DNA of 64,000 bases from Rhodospirillum rubrum ATCC 11170 (GCF_000013085.1 NC_007643.1:3357501-3421500), one strand, 5' to 3'; positions 34,584 to 44,679 are shown, counted from the first letter of the stretch. Notes: generated by a model from the letters alone, not told the origin. Numbers and translations: made by a program.

Positions 34584-35770
34584 CGTCCCGCTCCGCCGCC
34601 CAGGGCCGGGGCCGCCGTCCGCCCGCGCCGTGGCGCCAGCCGCCGCCGCCCCCAGCGCTCGGAAGGCCAGACCAGCCAGATCCAGCCGACGAGGATCGGC
34701 AGAAGCGTCATCAGATCAAGCAGCAGCAGGCCATCAAGGGATTTCTTGGCCACCGTCGCCGCCCCCAGGCTACCGGCCTGGAACAGCACGACCAGGGCGA
34801 CGGCCAAAATCACCCGCTTATTGCCGCCGCGCCGATCAAACTCGCCGGTCAGCACGGCGGCCAGACCGATCAGCAGGAAGCCGATATGGGCCAAAGGCCG
34901 CAACAGCCGCAGGTGGGCCTCCATGCGCATGCGCCGGATATGGCGCTCTTCATAGGTAAAGGGATAATCGGGATCGATGCGATCGCCGGCCTTGAGCGAA
35001 ATCAGCTCCGACAGCGGCCTTTCGCGTTCCTCGCGAAAGCGCATTTCGGTGCTTGCCGCCTTGCCGCCCAGATCCACGGCATAGCTGTCAAAATACAGGA
35101 AATTGACCTTACCGGTCTGGCGGTTGCGTTCCTGGCGGTTGCCATTGATCAGCAAGATGCGCGCGCCCTCGCCTTCGCGCACCAGGGCGCCGCTTTCGGC
35201 CATCACCGTCAGATCGCTGGTCTTGCCGGTGGTATCGTGGATCATCAGATCGATCAGCCGGCCGTCCTTGGCCCGTTCACCGGCGTAAACGATCAGCCCG
35301 TCCTTCATCTGATTGAACTGGCCTTCCTTGATGACCAAGCTCGAAACCTCGCCGCGCACCTCGTATTTGATCGCCTCGAAGGCCCCTTCCATCGCTGGCA
35401 CCACCGACAGCGTCAGCCAATAGCCCACCCCGGTCAGCACGGCGCAGAGCGCCAGGGCCGGGCGGGCCAATTGCCAGGGCCCCATGCCGGCGGCGCGCAT
35501 GACGATCAGTTCGCGGTCGGCGGCCAGCCGGTTGTAGGTGAACAGCACCACGGCGAACAAGGCGATGGGAATGAAGACCGTGAGGAAGCCCGGCATCAGC
35601 AGCAGGGTCAGGCGCAGGAAGGTGGCGACCGACAGCCCCTTGTTGACGAACCAATCGAGGAACTTCAGGGAATTGATCAGCCAGATCAACACGATCAAGG
35701 CCACCGACCCCACGGCGAGGCCGACGAGCAGGTTGCGCAGGATATAGCGGTGCAGCGTATGGATGATCAT
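34580..35770 (-). CDS. lptF: LPS export permease LptF (YjgP/YjgQ family)
   Basis: 396 residues with six membrane helices in two groups of three (N-terminal about 12-120, C-terminal about 290-370) separated by a large periplasmic beta-jellyroll, the standard YjgP/YjgQ plan. LLVGLAVGSVALIVLIWLI and NRLAADRELIVMRAAGM (the cytoplasmic coupling helix contacting the ATPase) are typical. LptF with LptG and LptB pulls LPS from the inner membrane. Neither LptG nor LptB is adjacent here; instead it is coupled to an MsbA-like exporter. LptF versus LptG is not certain from sequence alone. Confidence 0.85.
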   Translation of the reverse strand: MIIHTLHRYILRNLLVGLAVGSVALIVLIWLINSLKFLDWFVNKGLSVATFLRLTLLLMPGFLTVFIPIALFAVVLFTYNRLAADRELIVMRAAGMGPWQLARPALALCAVLTGVGYWLTLSVVPAMEGAFEAIKYEVRGEVSSLVIKEGQFNQMKDGLIVYAGERAKDGRLIDLMIHDTTGKTSDLTVMAESGALVREGEGARILLINGNRQERNRQTGKVNFLYFDSYAVDLGGKAASTEMRFREERERPLSELISLKAGDRIDPDYPFTYEERHIRRMRMEAHLRLLRPLAHIGFLLIGLAAVLTGEFDRRGGNKRVILAVALVVLFQAGSLGAATVAKKSLDGLLLLDLMTLLPILVGWIWLVWPSERWGRRRLAPRRGRTAAPALGGGAGR

Positions 35771-35857
35771 CGGTTCCCGATATCCCAGGGCCCAAACAAA
35801 AGTCCCGGGGCCATCATCCCGGCGCGTGTCAGGGGGTAACGGCCGGGGGCGAGAAGG

Positions 35858-36817
35858 TCAAGCCAGTTCCCGCGCCAGCACGGCCAGCCGGTCAAAGGGG
35901 CTTTCCCCGGGGGCCAGGGCCAGCGGCCCGGCCTTGCGCAGGCCCTCGCGGCCGAAGCGCTCGCGCACCGAGTCCTTCAGCCAGCCCTCGGCCTGAAGAT
36001 GACGGAGCGCCCTTATGCGGTCGCCCTTGGCCAAATAGGCGCCATGCTCGTCGATGGCGCGGGCCAGGGCGTCAACGCCGTCGCCCATCCGGGCGCTGAC
36101 CATCAGCACCTGGGCGGTCCAATCGTCCTCGGCATCGCTCAACGACAGCGCGCCTTCGACATCGGCGCGCGCCCGCATGGCCTCGCGCGTCATATCGGCC
36201 TTGGTCACCACCACCAGATGGGGGATTTCGGCGATGCCGGCCTTCATGTACTGCAAACTATCGCCCGATCCGGGCTGAACGCAAAAAACCACCGTATCGA
36301 CCACCCGGCTGACCTCGGTTTCCGACTGGCCGACGCCGACGGTCTCGATCAGCACCACGTCGAACAGGGCGCGCATCAGCACCATCGCCGCCACGGTCAG
36401 CCCGGCCAAGCCGCCCAGATGATCGCGCGCCGCCATCGAGCGGACGAAGACGCCGCGATCCTCGGGATCGACGCTCAGCCGCGTGCGATCGCCAAGCAGG
36501 GCGCCGCCCGACCGCCGGGAACTGGGATCGATGGCGATGACGCCCACGGTTTTCCCGGCCGCCCGCCAGTGGGTGATCAGGCCGTTGACCAGCGTCGACT
36601 TGCCAACCCCGGGCGGTCCGGTGATGCCGATCACCCGGGCCCGGGGAGCGGCATGGGCCTGGGCCAGCAGCGTGGTGGTTTCAAGCGCGTCGGGGGCGGT
36701 TTCCAGGCCGGCCAGGGCGCGCGCCAGGGCCGCCTTGCCGCCCGCCCGCAAAAGGCCCAGCCGATCGGCGGCCTCGGCCGGCGCGGCGGCGCGGCCGGGG
36801 GTCAGAGACGCCGACAC
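35858..36817 (-). CDS. meaB: Methylmalonyl-CoA mutase-associated GTPase MeaB (ArgK family)
   Basis: 319 residues, a P-loop GTPase that protects and loads B12 enzymes such as methylmalonyl-CoA mutase. Walker A is GITGPPGVGKSTLVNGL; Walker B/G3 is DVVLIETVGVGQSETE; the base-specificity motif is TKAD. RTRLSVDPEDRGVFVRSMA is a conserved family segment. No mutase gene is visible next to it. Start ATG 36817, with about 40 bases to the next gene on the same strand. Confidence 0.93.
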   Translation of the reverse strand: MSASLTPGRAAAPAEAADRLGLLRAGGKAALARALAGLETAPDALETTTLLAQAHAAPRARVIGITGPPGVGKSTLVNGLITHWRAAGKTVGVIAIDPSSRRSGGALLGDRTRLSVDPEDRGVFVRSMAARDHLGGLAGLTVAAMVLMRALFDVVLIETVGVGQSETEVSRVVDTVVFCVQPGSGDSLQYMKAGIAEIPHLVVVTKADMTREAMRARADVEGALSLSDAEDDWTAQVLMVSARMGDGVDALARAIDEHGAYLAKGDRIRALRHLQAEGWLKDSVRERFGREGLRKAGPLALAPGESPFDRLAVLARELA

Positions 36818-36859
36818 GAGGTGGCCTCCCGCTGACGAAGGGGCGTGCTCGCCAAGCCG

Positions 36860-37372
36860 CTACTCCGAATGAACCGGGCTGTCATCCTTCAGCCGTTCAC
36901 TGATATCAAGGATGAGCGTGGCGAGAAAACGGCGATACATGTCTTCGCTTTGGATGGTGTAGAGCGTGCCGCAGGCCGGGGCGCAGGCGACCGGATCGTT
37001 CTGCACCGTGGCGTAAAGCCGGCCCAAGGGATCCCTCAGCCGCTTGAGCGCGCCTTCGATGCCATCGGCGCCGAAGGCCTCGGCCCCATAAAAGGTTTTC
37101 CCCAGATCGGCGGCGATCACCGTTAGACAGGCGATCTCGCCGTCCATCGCCTTGCGGATCTGTTCGGCATCCCCCGATTCATAGGCATCGGCCCCGGCAT
37201 CCGAACAGGCGGCCATGCGATCGGGCACCGTATCAAGGGTGCGGAACTCATCGGCGGTCGGTGGTTCGGCGAAGGCGGGTCCCATCCCGCAAAGGGCGCC
37301 CAGCAGCGAGCCCCCGGCAAAGACAGCGGACACGACGAGTGACGAGCGGCCCATTTTTTCGCGAAATCCCAT
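36860..37372 (-). CDS. Secreted/periplasmic protein of unknown function
   Basis: About 170 residues beginning MGFREKMGRSSLVVSAVFAGGSLL, a signal peptide with probable cleavage after AFA (before EPPTADEF). The mature part contains four cysteines (AACSDAG, EIACLTV, VACAPACGT), which may form disulfides. EPPTADEFRTLDTVPDRMAACS is the N-terminus of the mature protein. The ATG at 37354 is an alternative start; a TTG at 37393 extends the frame further but has no support. I do not recognise the family. Confidence 0.72.
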   Translation of the reverse strand: MGFREKMGRSSLVVSAVFAGGSLLGALCGMGPAFAEPPTADEFRTLDTVPDRMAACSDAGADAYESGDAEQIRKAMDGEIACLTVIAADLGKTFYGAEAFGADGIEGALKRLRDPLGRLYATVQNDPVACAPACGTLYTIQSEDMYRRFLATLILDISERLKDDSPVHSE

Positions 37373-37438
37373 TCCCCTTAGACCACGCCCCAAAAGCGCG
37401 GCCCCTCCCCGGTTCCAGAACCGCCGTCCTCCGCCGCC

Positions 37439-39328
37439 TCAGCGCCGGCCGAACAACCGTTCGATGTCGCCCAATCTTAGCTCAACATAAGTCGGTCGGC
37501 CATGATTGCATTGGCCGGCGCGCGGAGTCCGCTCCATATCGCGCAACAGGGCGTTCATCTCCTCGATGCGCAGCCGCCGGCCGGCCCGCACCGAGCCGTG
37601 ACAGGCCATGGTCGCCACCACATCGCCCAGCCTGTCCTCCAGGGCCTGGGCGGTGCCCCATTCGGCCAGCCCCTCGGCGAGATCGGCGACCAGCCCCTTG
37701 ACGTCGGTATCGCCGAGCAGGGCCGGCACCTCGCGCACCACCACGGCGCCGGGGCCGAAGCCTTCGACCACCAGCCCCAGCTTGGCCAACTCGGCCGCCG
37801 CCGTCGCCACCCGCACCGCCCCCGGTTCGTCGAGTTCGACCACTTCGGGCAGCAGCAGGATCTGGCGAGCGACCTCGCCGCGCTCGGCCAGGGCGGCCTT
37901 CATCCGCTCCATCACCAGCCGTTCATGGGCGGCGTGCTGATCGACGATGACCACGCCATCGCGGGTTTGGGCGATGATATAGGTGTCGTGGATCTGACCG
38001 CGCGCCGCGCCCAAGGGAAAATCCTCGGCCCCCGTCGGCGGGGCTTCGGGCTCGCCGGCCAGGCGTGGGGCGGCCGGGGGCGCCCCGGCCAGCCAGGCCA
38101 TCGCCGCCTGCCCGCTTCCACCTCCGGCCCCCATTCCCCGCCCGGCCCAAGGATCGGGCGTTCCGGCCGGAGCCTGGGCGGCATAGGCGCTGCGGCGCTC
38201 CTCCAATCCCGGATGGGAGGCTCCGCCGCCATAGCCGCCCGCCCCCCAGGGCAGGGCCGGAGCGCCCGATCCTTGGGCCGGGCGCAGGGCCCCCAGGGCG
38301 GCCAGCGAGACCGTGCTGCTCGCCCGGTGGCCGGCGGCGGCCAGGGCATGGCGCAGGGCGCCGATGATCAGCCCGCGCACCAGACCGGGATCGCGGAAGC
38401 GGACCTCGGCCTTGGCCGGATGGACGTTGACGTCGACCATCTCGGGCGGCAGATCGAGATAAAGCGCCAGAACGGCGTTGCGGTCGTGGGCCAGCACGTC
38501 TTGATAGGCGCCGCGCACCGCGCCGTGCAGCAACTTGTCGCGCACCGGCCGGCCATTGACGAACAGGTACTGGCCGGCGCTGGTCGCCTTGTTATAGGTC
38601 GGCAGGGCGGCATGGCCGGTCAGGCGGATGCCCTCGCGCTCGGCCTCGATGGCAATGGCGTTATCGGAAAACTCGCGGCCAAGAATGGCGCCCAGGCGGG
38701 TCAGCCGGGCTTCGAACAATTCGCCCTGGGCGCCCGACAGGCGGATCTGCTGGCGGGTGCCGTCCGACAGGGTGAAGCCGACCGCCGGATGGGCCATCGC
38801 CAAGCGGTGGACGACATCGACGGCGTGCATCTGCTCGGTGCGCGGCGCCTTGAGGAATTTCAGCCGGGCCGGGGTGGCATAGAACAGGTCGCGGACCTCG
38901 ACCCGGGTGCCCTGGGGATGGCTGGCCGGTTCGGGCTCGCCCTTGGCGCCGCCCTCGACCGTCAAAGCCCAGGCGTCGCCAGCCCCCGCCGCCCGGCTGG
39001 TCAGGGTCAGGCGGGCGACCGAGCCAATCGACGGCAGGGCCTCGCCGCGAAACCCCAGGGTGTGGATATCAAGCAGATCGTCGCCGGGCAGCTTCGAGGT
39101 GGCATGGCGTTCGACCGCCAGCGATAATTCGCCGGGATCCATGCCCCGACCGTCGTCGACCACCAGAATGCGGGCGCGGCCGCCGTCGGTCATGGTGATA
39201 TCGATGCGGGAGGCCCCCGCATCGATGGCGTTCTCGACCAGTTCCTTGACCGCCGAGGCCGGACGTTCAACCACCTCGCCGGCGGCGATGCGGTTGACGA
39301 GGACCGGCGGCAACAAACGGATCGTCAT
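37439..39328 (-). CDS. mutL: DNA mismatch repair protein MutL
   Basis: 629 residues. The N-terminal GHKL ATPase has [31 protein letters not shown] and ATPARLKFL. The C-terminal domain keeps [15 protein letters not shown], the endonuclease motif DQHAx2Ex4E, with ACHGSVRAG and GQCNHGRPT, so it is an incising MutL of the type found in bacteria without MutH. A Gly/Pro/Ala-rich linker (about 330-430) joins the halves. It acts with MutS on newly replicated DNA. Convergence with no neighbour; pgi lies 35 bases upstream on the same strand. Confidence 0.96.
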   Translation of the reverse strand: MTIRLLPPVLVNRIAAGEVVERPASAVKELVENAIDAGASRIDITMTDGGRARILVVDDGRGMDPGELSLAVERHATSKLPGDDLLDIHTLGFRGEALPSIGSVARLTLTSRAAGAGDAWALTVEGGAKGEPEPASHPQGTRVEVRDLFYATPARLKFLKAPRTEQMHAVDVVHRLAMAHPAVGFTLSDGTRQQIRLSGAQGELFEARLTRLGAILGREFSDNAIAIEAEREGIRLTGHAALPTYNKATSAGQYLFVNGRPVRDKLLHGAVRGAYQDVLAHDRNAVLALYLDLPPEMVDVNVHPAKAEVRFRDPGLVRGLIIGALRHALAAAGHRASSTVSLAALGALRPAQGSGAPALPWGAGGYGGGASHPGLEERRSAYAAQAPAGTPDPWAGRGMGAGGGSGQAAMAWLAGAPPAAPRLAGEPEAPPTGAEDFPLGAARGQIHDTYIIAQTRDGVVIVDQHAAHERLVMERMKAALAERGEVARQILLLPEVVELDEPGAVRVATAAAELAKLGLVVEGFGPGAVVVREVPALLGDTDVKGLVADLAEGLAEWGTAQALEDRLGDVVATMACHGSVRAGRRLRIEEMNALLRDMERTPRAGQCNHGRPTYVELRLGDIERLFGRR

Positions 39329-39362
39329 CGGCGTCCCTCTCGCTGGGGGCTACATCTGGGGG

Positions 39363-41006
39363 TTACCCGGCGCTGAACTCCCTATATAGCGCGATCAGGC
39401 CATTGGTGGAACTATCATGGGCCGGGGAAATGGTCGCGTCCTCCAGTTCGGGCAGGATCGCCTTGGCCAGTTGCTTGCCCAGTTCCACCCCCCACTGGTC
39501 ATAGGCGTTGATGTTCCACACCGTCGCCTGGACATGGATCTTGTGTTCATAAAGGGCGATCAGCATGCCAAGGGTACGCGGATCAAGGCGTTTGACCAGG
39601 ATGGCGTTGGTCGGCCGATTGCCGGGGAAGACCTTATGGGGCAGCAGCGCCTCAAGGGCCTCGCCCGCCAGCCCCTGGGCCGCCAACTCGGCCCGGGCCT
39701 CGGCCTCGGTCTTGCCGCGCATCAGCGCCTCGGTCTGGGCCAGGAAGTTCGACAGCAAGATGGCGTGGTGGCGCCCCAGCGGATTATGGCTGATCGCCGG
39801 AGCGATGAAATCGCAAGGGATCAGCGAGGTTCCCTGGTGGATCAGCTGATAGAAGGAATGCTGGCCATTGGTGCCGGGCTCGCCAAACAGCACCGCGCCG
39901 GTGGCGTAGGCCACGGTCTTGCCGTCCAAGGTCGTGCGCTTGCCGTTGCTTTCCATATCGGCCTGCTGCAGATAGGCGGCCAGCCGGTGCAGATATTGGT
40001 CATAGGGCAGCACCGCCTGGGCGCGCGCGCCCAGGAAATCCCCATACCAGACGCCGAGCAGGCCGAGGATCACCGGCAGATTGCGCTCGATCGGCGCCTC
40101 GCGGAAATGGGTGTCCATGGCATGGGCGCCATCGAGCAGGGCGCGGAAATTGGCGAAACCGACGCTGATGGCGATCGGCAGGCCGATGGCCGACCACAGG
40201 GAATAGCGCCCGCCCACCCAGTCCCAGAATTCGAACATATTGGCGGTATCGATGCCAAAGGCGCTGACCGCCTTGGCGTTGGTCGACAGCGCGGCGAAAT
40301 GGCGGGCCACCGCCGGCTCGCCCAGGGCGCCAACCAGCCAGTCGCGCGCCGTATGGGCGTTGGTCAGGGTTTCCTGGGTGGTGAAGGTCTTGGAGGCGAC
40401 CAGGAACAGCGTGGTCTCCGGCGACAACCCCTTCAGCGTCTCGGCGATATGGGTGCCATCGACATTGGAAACGAAATGCACCCTCAGACCGGGCTTGGCA
40501 TAGGCCTTGAGCGCCTCGACCACCATCACCGGCCCGAGGTCCGAGCCGCCGATGCCGATATTGACGACATCGGTGATCGCCTTGCCGGTCGCCCCTGTCC
40601 AGGCGCCGCTGCGCACCGCTTCGGAAAACGCCTCCATATGGGCGAGAACGGCGGCGATGGCCGGCTTCACATCGGCGCCATCGACGAGAACCGGGGTGGG
40701 GGTGGGATCGCGCAGGGCCACATGCAAAACGGCGCGGCCCTCGGTGGTGTTGATCGGCTCCCCGGCGAACATGGCGTCGCGCCGGGCCTCGACCCCGCTC
40801 TGGCGGGCGAGATCGGCCAGCAGCGCCATGGTCTCGCCGGTGATGCGGTTTTTCGAGTAATCGAGCACCAGATCCTCGAAGCGCAGATGGAAGCGCGCGA
40901 AGCGGTCGGGATCGGCGTCGAACAGAACGCGCAGCGGCTGATCGCTCAAGGTCGGAGCGTGAGCGGCAAGGGCCGCCCAGGCGGACAGGGTGGTGGGATC
41001 GGGCAT
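39363..41006 (-). CDS. pgi: Glucose-6-phosphate isomerase
   Basis: 547 residues, normal length for bacterial PGI. Converts glucose-6-phosphate and fructose-6-phosphate in the cytoplasm. Family signatures: [60 protein letters not shown] and the C-terminal [14 protein letters not shown]. Start ATG 41006 with GGAG at good spacing; the open frame continues to 41084 without support. It reads toward mutL. Confidence 0.96.
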   Translation of the reverse strand: MPDPTTLSAWAALAAHAPTLSDQPLRVLFDADPDRFARFHLRFEDLVLDYSKNRITGETMALLADLARQSGVEARRDAMFAGEPINTTEGRAVLHVALRDPTPTPVLVDGADVKPAIAAVLAHMEAFSEAVRSGAWTGATGKAITDVVNIGIGGSDLGPVMVVEALKAYAKPGLRVHFVSNVDGTHIAETLKGLSPETTLFLVASKTFTTQETLTNAHTARDWLVGALGEPAVARHFAALSTNAKAVSAFGIDTANMFEFWDWVGGRYSLWSAIGLPIAISVGFANFRALLDGAHAMDTHFREAPIERNLPVILGLLGVWYGDFLGARAQAVLPYDQYLHRLAAYLQQADMESNGKRTTLDGKTVAYATGAVLFGEPGTNGQHSFYQLIHQGTSLIPCDFIAPAISHNPLGRHHAILLSNFLAQTEALMRGKTEAEARAELAAQGLAGEALEALLPHKVFPGNRPTNAILVKRLDPRTLGMLIALYEHKIHVQATVWNINAYDQWGVELGKQLAKAILPELEDATISPAHDSSTNGLIALYREFSAG

Positions 41007-41147
41007 GAAATCTCCGGGGTCGGAGGCAGGGGCGCGGCACTGACAATAGCCGACAGCCCGCCCAAACGGGAGGCCAAACGGCAAAGATCGCCCGCCGCTC
41101 GCGCCAAAACGCCCAAACCCGCCCCGGGGTTGCTTGGCTGGGCCGCC

Positions 41148-41717
41148 TTAGGAAACCGCCCGATAGAAAAGAACCCGTCCGGCGGGGGCGATCTGCGCCA
41201 TCAGATCGAAGTCTTGCAGGTTCCGGGTCAACACGGTTTGACCTTTTTCCAGGGCGTGAAGAAACAGAACGGCATCGTTGAAAGCCGCACCCTCCCGCCC
41301 CTTGGGCAAAGACCCCAGACGAAAGAGCAGGCCAGCCAGAATTCCGGCTTCCATCATGACCCCGACCGATGGAGCGGCCACCCGATGGCGGGGAATATCT
41401 TCGATCGTATCGCGCAAGACCGCGAGGATTGCCGCCGTTCCCGGATGACCGGGAGAAAGACGGCCAAACGCATGACAAAGCTCGCCAAGAATGACCGCGA
41501 GATGGAAAATCGGGCGTCTTTGTAAAAGGTCATCGACGAGCGGCGGCGACTTGCCTTCCAGTACGTCGATATAAACACAGGTATCGAGAACAAGCGGTCC
41601 ACCGACAGCCGCCCGATCATCGACGAACGGCAGATCGGCATCGGCGCGGCGGGTCGGCGCCGTTGTTATCCGGTCGGGCCGAAGACGGCGCAGAGCGCGC
41701 GCGAGGTCAGCCTTCAA
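41148..41717 (-). CDS. PIN-domain toxin (VapC-like) of a toxin-antitoxin pair
   Basis: About 189 residues from a TTG at 41717 that overlaps the antitoxin stop by 11 bases, with AAGGGGG just upstream. The PIN fold carries its acidic triad: Asp45 in LVLDTCVYIDVLEG, the Glu of GELCHAFG, and an Asp in FNDAVLFLHALEKG followed by VLTRNLQDFDLM. PIN toxins are Mg-dependent RNases, commonly cutting tRNA. It is longer than the usual ~130-residue VapC because of an N-terminal ~40-residue extension, which could partly be spurious if translation starts later. Its partner is directly upstream. Confidence 0.8.
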   Translation of the reverse strand: MKADLARALRRLRPDRITTAPTRRADADLPFVDDRAAVGGPLVLDTCVYIDVLEGKSPPLVDDLLQRRPIFHLAVILGELCHAFGRLSPGHPGTAAILAVLRDTIEDIPRHRVAAPSVGVMMEAGILAGLLFRLGSLPKGREGAAFNDAVLFLHALEKGQTVLTRNLQDFDLMAQIAPAGRVLFYRAVS

Positions 41718-41994
41718 GCGTCCCCCTTGGCACCTGCCCCTTGCGGGCCAGCAGCCTTGGGCCGAAGTCATCCTCGATCGCCACTTTCGCCAAGGCATAG
41801 AGCAGCAACTCGCTGGTATTTCCGGCCCCGGAGCGCTTTTTAGCCGCGGCGAGAAGCCTTGAGGGAACCCGGCCGCCGATCGTCACGTCTTTGATACCAA
41901 GCAGGCCTTCGTCCGCCGCCGCGTCATAGGCCGCCTGACGGCGCTCCCCGGCGATGCGATCCTGATCCATCGGGCTGGCGTCTTCCCCTGCCAT
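41707..41994 (-). CDS. Antitoxin-like DNA-binding protein paired with the PIN toxin
   Basis: 95 residues starting MAGEDASPMDQDRIAGERR. The middle reads VTIGGRVPSRLLAAAKKRSGAGNTSELLLYALAKVAIEDDFG, a basic short strand followed by two helices, in the pattern of ribbon-helix-helix antitoxins that dimerise on an operator. The C-terminus is Gly/Lys-rich (ARKGQVPRGTLEG). Two other in-frame starts exist (41970 and upstream of 41994). It overlaps the PIN gene, so the toxin is expressed only with the antitoxin, and probably autoregulates. The RHH assignment is moderate. Confidence 0.72.
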   Translation of the reverse strand: MAGEDASPMDQDRIAGERRQAAYDAAADEGLLGIKDVTIGGRVPSRLLAAAKKRSGAGNTSELLLYALAKVAIEDDFGPRLLARKGQVPRGTLEG

Positions 41995-42220
41995 GGCACG
42001 CACTCCGGCTGTGTGTCTAACCAAGGTGGCGGTCGGCGGAAAGATCGTCAATCCCCGAGCAACGCCCACCCTCGACCGGCAACAGGGGTGGCGGCGGCGT
42101 GATCAAAGACGTCTGGGACAATACTCGGACCAAGACCGCGGGGGTTTGGCGGGTCTTCTTGGCCTAACGCGGCCGAGGGCCGGATCATCTCGGGCGATTT
42201 CAAATTCCGGGCAAAAGAAA

Positions 42221-42256
42221 ACCCCAGATAAGCCGTTAGGCCATCTGGGGTTTTTT
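42221..42256. terminator. Strong hairpin terminator beside tRNA-Pro (two-way)
   Basis: CCCCAGAT (42222-42229) pairs with ATCTGGGG (42243-42250), with an inner GCC/GGC pair. On the plus strand it is followed by TTTTTTT; on the minus strand by TTTTCTTTT. For the minus-strand tRNA-Pro it is the downstream terminator. Confidence 0.9.
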
Positions 42257-42333
42257 TGGTCGGAGTGAGAGGATTCGAACCTCCGGCCCCTGCCTCCCGA
42301 AGACAGTGCTCTACCAGGCTGAGCTACACTCCG
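42257..42333 (-). tRNA. tRNA-Pro (anticodon CGG)
   Basis: Minus-strand cloverleaf: acceptor CGGAGTG/CACTCCG, D-arm with GCTC/GAGC, anticodon stem CTGTC/GGCAG around TTCGGGA (anticodon CGG, codon CCG), T-loop TTCGAAT, A discriminator, encoded CCA at the 42257 end. Confidence 0.96.
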
Positions 42334-42389
42334 TCCGAGGGCCGGGGTTATAGCCCCCCGGCCCGGGGGGCGCAAGCAGAAAACGCGCC

Positions 42390-43415
42390 TTATCGGGCCC
42401 GTTCGATGCAGAAATCGACAATGCCGGCCAAAGCCGCCTTGGCCGGGCCATCGGCGAAGATGTCCAGGGCCGAGCGGGCGCGTTCGCCGTAGTGGCGGGC
42501 GCGTTCCACGGTCTCGGCCAGGGTGCCGTAGCGGGTCATCAGCTCGATGGCCTTGGCCAGATCCTTCTCGGGCTCGGCCATGTCCTGGGCTTCCATGCAG
42601 CGGCGCCAGAAGGCGCGCTCGTCGTCGGTGCCGCGCTGATAGGCCAGGATGACGGGCAAGGTGATCTTGCCGTCCATGAAATCATCGCCGACCGTCTTGC
42701 CCAGATCCTGCTGGCGGGCCGAATAGTCCAGATAGTCATCGACCAGCTGGAAGGCGATACCCAGGGTCATGCCATAGGTGTCAAGCGCCTCTTCCTCGGC
42801 CTCCGGGCGTTCGGCGACGACGGCGCCGATGCGGCAGGCGGCGGCGAACAACTGGGCGGTCTTGCCGCGGATGACCTCAAGGTACTGGGCCTCGGTCGTC
42901 GCCATGTCATTGGCGGTGATCAGCTGGGCAACCTCGCCCTCGGCGATCACCCGGCTGGCGTGGGACAAGATGCCCAAGACCTTGAGCACCCCGTCCTCGA
43001 CCATCAGTTCGAAGGAGCGCGAGAACAGGAAGTCGCCGACCAGCACGCTGGCCTTGTTGCCCCACAGGGCGTTGGCGCTGTCGCGGCCCCGGCGCAACAG
43101 GCTTTCATCGACCACGTCGTCATGCAACAAGGTGGCGGTATGGATGAATTCGACGCAGGCGGCGAGCTGGGCGTGGCGCTCGCCCTCGTAGCCGCACAGG
43201 CGGGCCGAGGCGAGGGTGAGCAGCGGCCGCAGGCGTTTGCCGCCGGCGGCGATGATATGGCCGGCCAGTTGCGGGATCAGGGCGATCGGACTGTGCATCC
43301 GTTCGACGATGATCTCATTGACCCTTTTCAGGTCGCCGCCGACCAGTGTGAGAAGCACATCAAGGGCGTCTTCCCGCCCTTCGCGCTGTTTTTCGTGATT
43401 GACGACGTTGGCCAA
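42390..43415 (-). CDS. ispB: Trans-polyprenyl diphosphate synthase (octaprenyl/decaprenyl type)
   Basis: About 341 residues. Two aspartate-rich motifs bind Mg and diphosphates: LLHDDVVDE and LVDDYLDY; KRLRPLL and the GKTAQLF box are also typical. It extends farnesyl diphosphate to the long side chain of ubiquinone and related quinones (chain length not readable). I place the start at TTG 43415 (AGG about 7 bases upstream); the open frame runs to 43472. GTG starts within the next few codons are possible. It reads toward tRNA-Pro and is divergent from the DUF2007 gene. Confidence 0.88.
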   Translation of the reverse strand: MANVVNHEKQREGREDALDVLLTLVGGDLKRVNEIIVERMHSPIALIPQLAGHIIAAGGKRLRPLLTLASARLCGYEGERHAQLAACVEFIHTATLLHDDVVDESLLRRGRDSANALWGNKASVLVGDFLFSRSFELMVEDGVLKVLGILSHASRVIAEGEVAQLITANDMATTEAQYLEVIRGKTAQLFAAACRIGAVVAERPEAEEEALDTYGMTLGIAFQLVDDYLDYSARQQDLGKTVGDDFMDGKITLPVILAYQRGTDDERAFWRRCMEAQDMAEPEKDLAKAIELMTRYGTLAETVERARHYGERARSALDIFADGPAKAALAGIVDFCIERAR

Positions 43416-43618
43416 GGCCTTACCTGATCCCTGATGATGGCGACGGACCCCCCCTGGAGTCAGGCGGAGCATAGGAGCGCCCAGCCGCTCGGGTCAAGCG
43501 AGCAGGCCCGGGTCGCGCGAAAGTAATGGGGTTCGCCGCTTTTCCCTTGGGTTGACCGGCGCCCTTTGAACGGTGCCGAGCGAACGACGCGGGCCTTGAT
43601 CGCCAAAGGAGCGAGACG

Positions 43619-43831
43619 ATGGTGGAACTGGTGAGCACGGATGACCCCGTGTTGTTGTCCTGGCTTATGGCCCAACTCGCCGATGCCGAAATCGGCGCGG
43701 TGGTGTTCGATTCCCACACCACCGCCCTGCTGCCGGGAACCCTGGGGCTGATCCAAAGCCGGGTGATGGTGGGCGATGACGACCTGGACGCCGCCCGGCG
43801 GATCCTCGCCCAGGCCGGAGCGACCCCGTGA
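43619..43831 (+). CDS. DUF2007 family small protein
   Basis: 70 residues starting MVELVSTDDPVLLSWLMAQLADAEIGAVVFD and ending VGDDDLDAARRILAQAG. This matches the DUF2007 putative signal-transducing proteins, a compact ferredoxin-like fold with acid-rich C-terminus. Role not established. Its stop overlaps the GTG of the next gene (GTGA), so the two are translationally coupled, a pairing seen often in alphaproteobacteria near ispB. Confidence 0.85.
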   Translation: MVELVSTDDPVLLSWLMAQLADAEIGAVVFDSHTTALLPGTLGLIQSRVMVGDDDLDAARRILAQAGATP

Positions 43832-44610
43832 CCCAGCCGCCGGTCGCCACCCCCGCCGGGGCGCCCGCGTGGCGCGAGGATGGCCTGCTTGATGGTCGCC
43901 TGCGGCTGATGCAACCCGTTGACGGCTATAAGGTGGCCATCGATTCGGTTTTGCTGGCCGCCGCCGTCGATGCCGCGCCCGGGGCCCATGTGCTCGATGC
44001 CGGGGCGGGAACCGGGGCGGCCCTGCTGTGCCTGGCGGCGCGCCGGCCCGATTTGCGGGTGACCGGCCTCGAGCTGCAGGCCCTGCATGCCGGCTTGTGC
44101 CATTGGTCGATCGAGCTCAACGCCCTGGCCGGGCGCGCCCGGGTGATGGCCGGCGATCTCGACCGCCCGCCCCCGGAACTGCGCGCCACCCCGTTCGACG
44201 CGGTGATGACCAATCCGCCGTTCACCAGCGCCGGCACCCCGCCACCCGATGGCGGGCGGGCGCGAGCGATGATGGAGGGCATGGCCCTGGAGCGCTGGGT
44301 GGCGCGCTGTCTGGCCCTTCTCCGCCCCAAGGGCCGCTTTTTCGCCGTCCACCGCGCCGACCGCCTTGATGATCTGATCAGCGCCCTGACCGGCAGGGCC
44401 GGCGAGATCACCGTGCTGCCGTTGTGGTCGCGGGCCGGCCGGCCGGCCGAGCGGGTGATCGTCGCCGCCCGCAAAGGCGTGCGCGGCGGCGCCCGCCTGC
44501 TGCCCGGCCTCGTGCTCCATCAAGCCGACGCCACCGCCTATACCGACGAGACCACCGCCCTCTTGCGCTCCGGCAAGGCCCTCGATCTTGACCCCCTCGG
44601 GCGCCTGTAG
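43828..44610 (+). CDS. Small-domain methyltransferase (TrmN6/YfiC-like)
   Basis: 260 residues. Class I SAM-dependent methyltransferase: LLDGRLRLMQPVDGYKVAIDSVLLAAAVDA, then HVLDAGAGTGAALLCLAAR (SAM loop), LELQALHAGL, and the catalytic DAVMTNPPF (NPPF signature of base N-methylation). This resembles the tRNA1(Val) adenine-37 N6-methyltransferase group; substrate is inferred from family only. GTG start coupled to the DUF2007 stop. The C-terminal part, residues about 180-260, is Arg-rich. Confidence 0.85.
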   Translation: MTQPPVATPAGAPAWREDGLLDGRLRLMQPVDGYKVAIDSVLLAAAVDAAPGAHVLDAGAGTGAALLCLAARRPDLRVTGLELQALHAGLCHWSIELNALAGRARVMAGDLDRPPPELRATPFDAVMTNPPFTSAGTPPPDGGRARAMMEGMALERWVARCLALLRPKGRFFAVHRADRLDDLISALTGRAGEITVLPLWSRAGRPAERVIVAARKGVRGGARLLPGLVLHQADATAYTDETTALLRSGKALDLDPLGRL

Positions 44611-44679
44611 CGCCCCTGACCTTGACCTTGATCTGCCCGGGCGCCGATAACACGCCCGCCCCTTAAGGAAAAACCACCG

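Noticed and set aside
39417-41525. Long plus-strand open frame opposite pgi
   Set aside because: Shadow of the pgi coding sequence; no recognisable motif.
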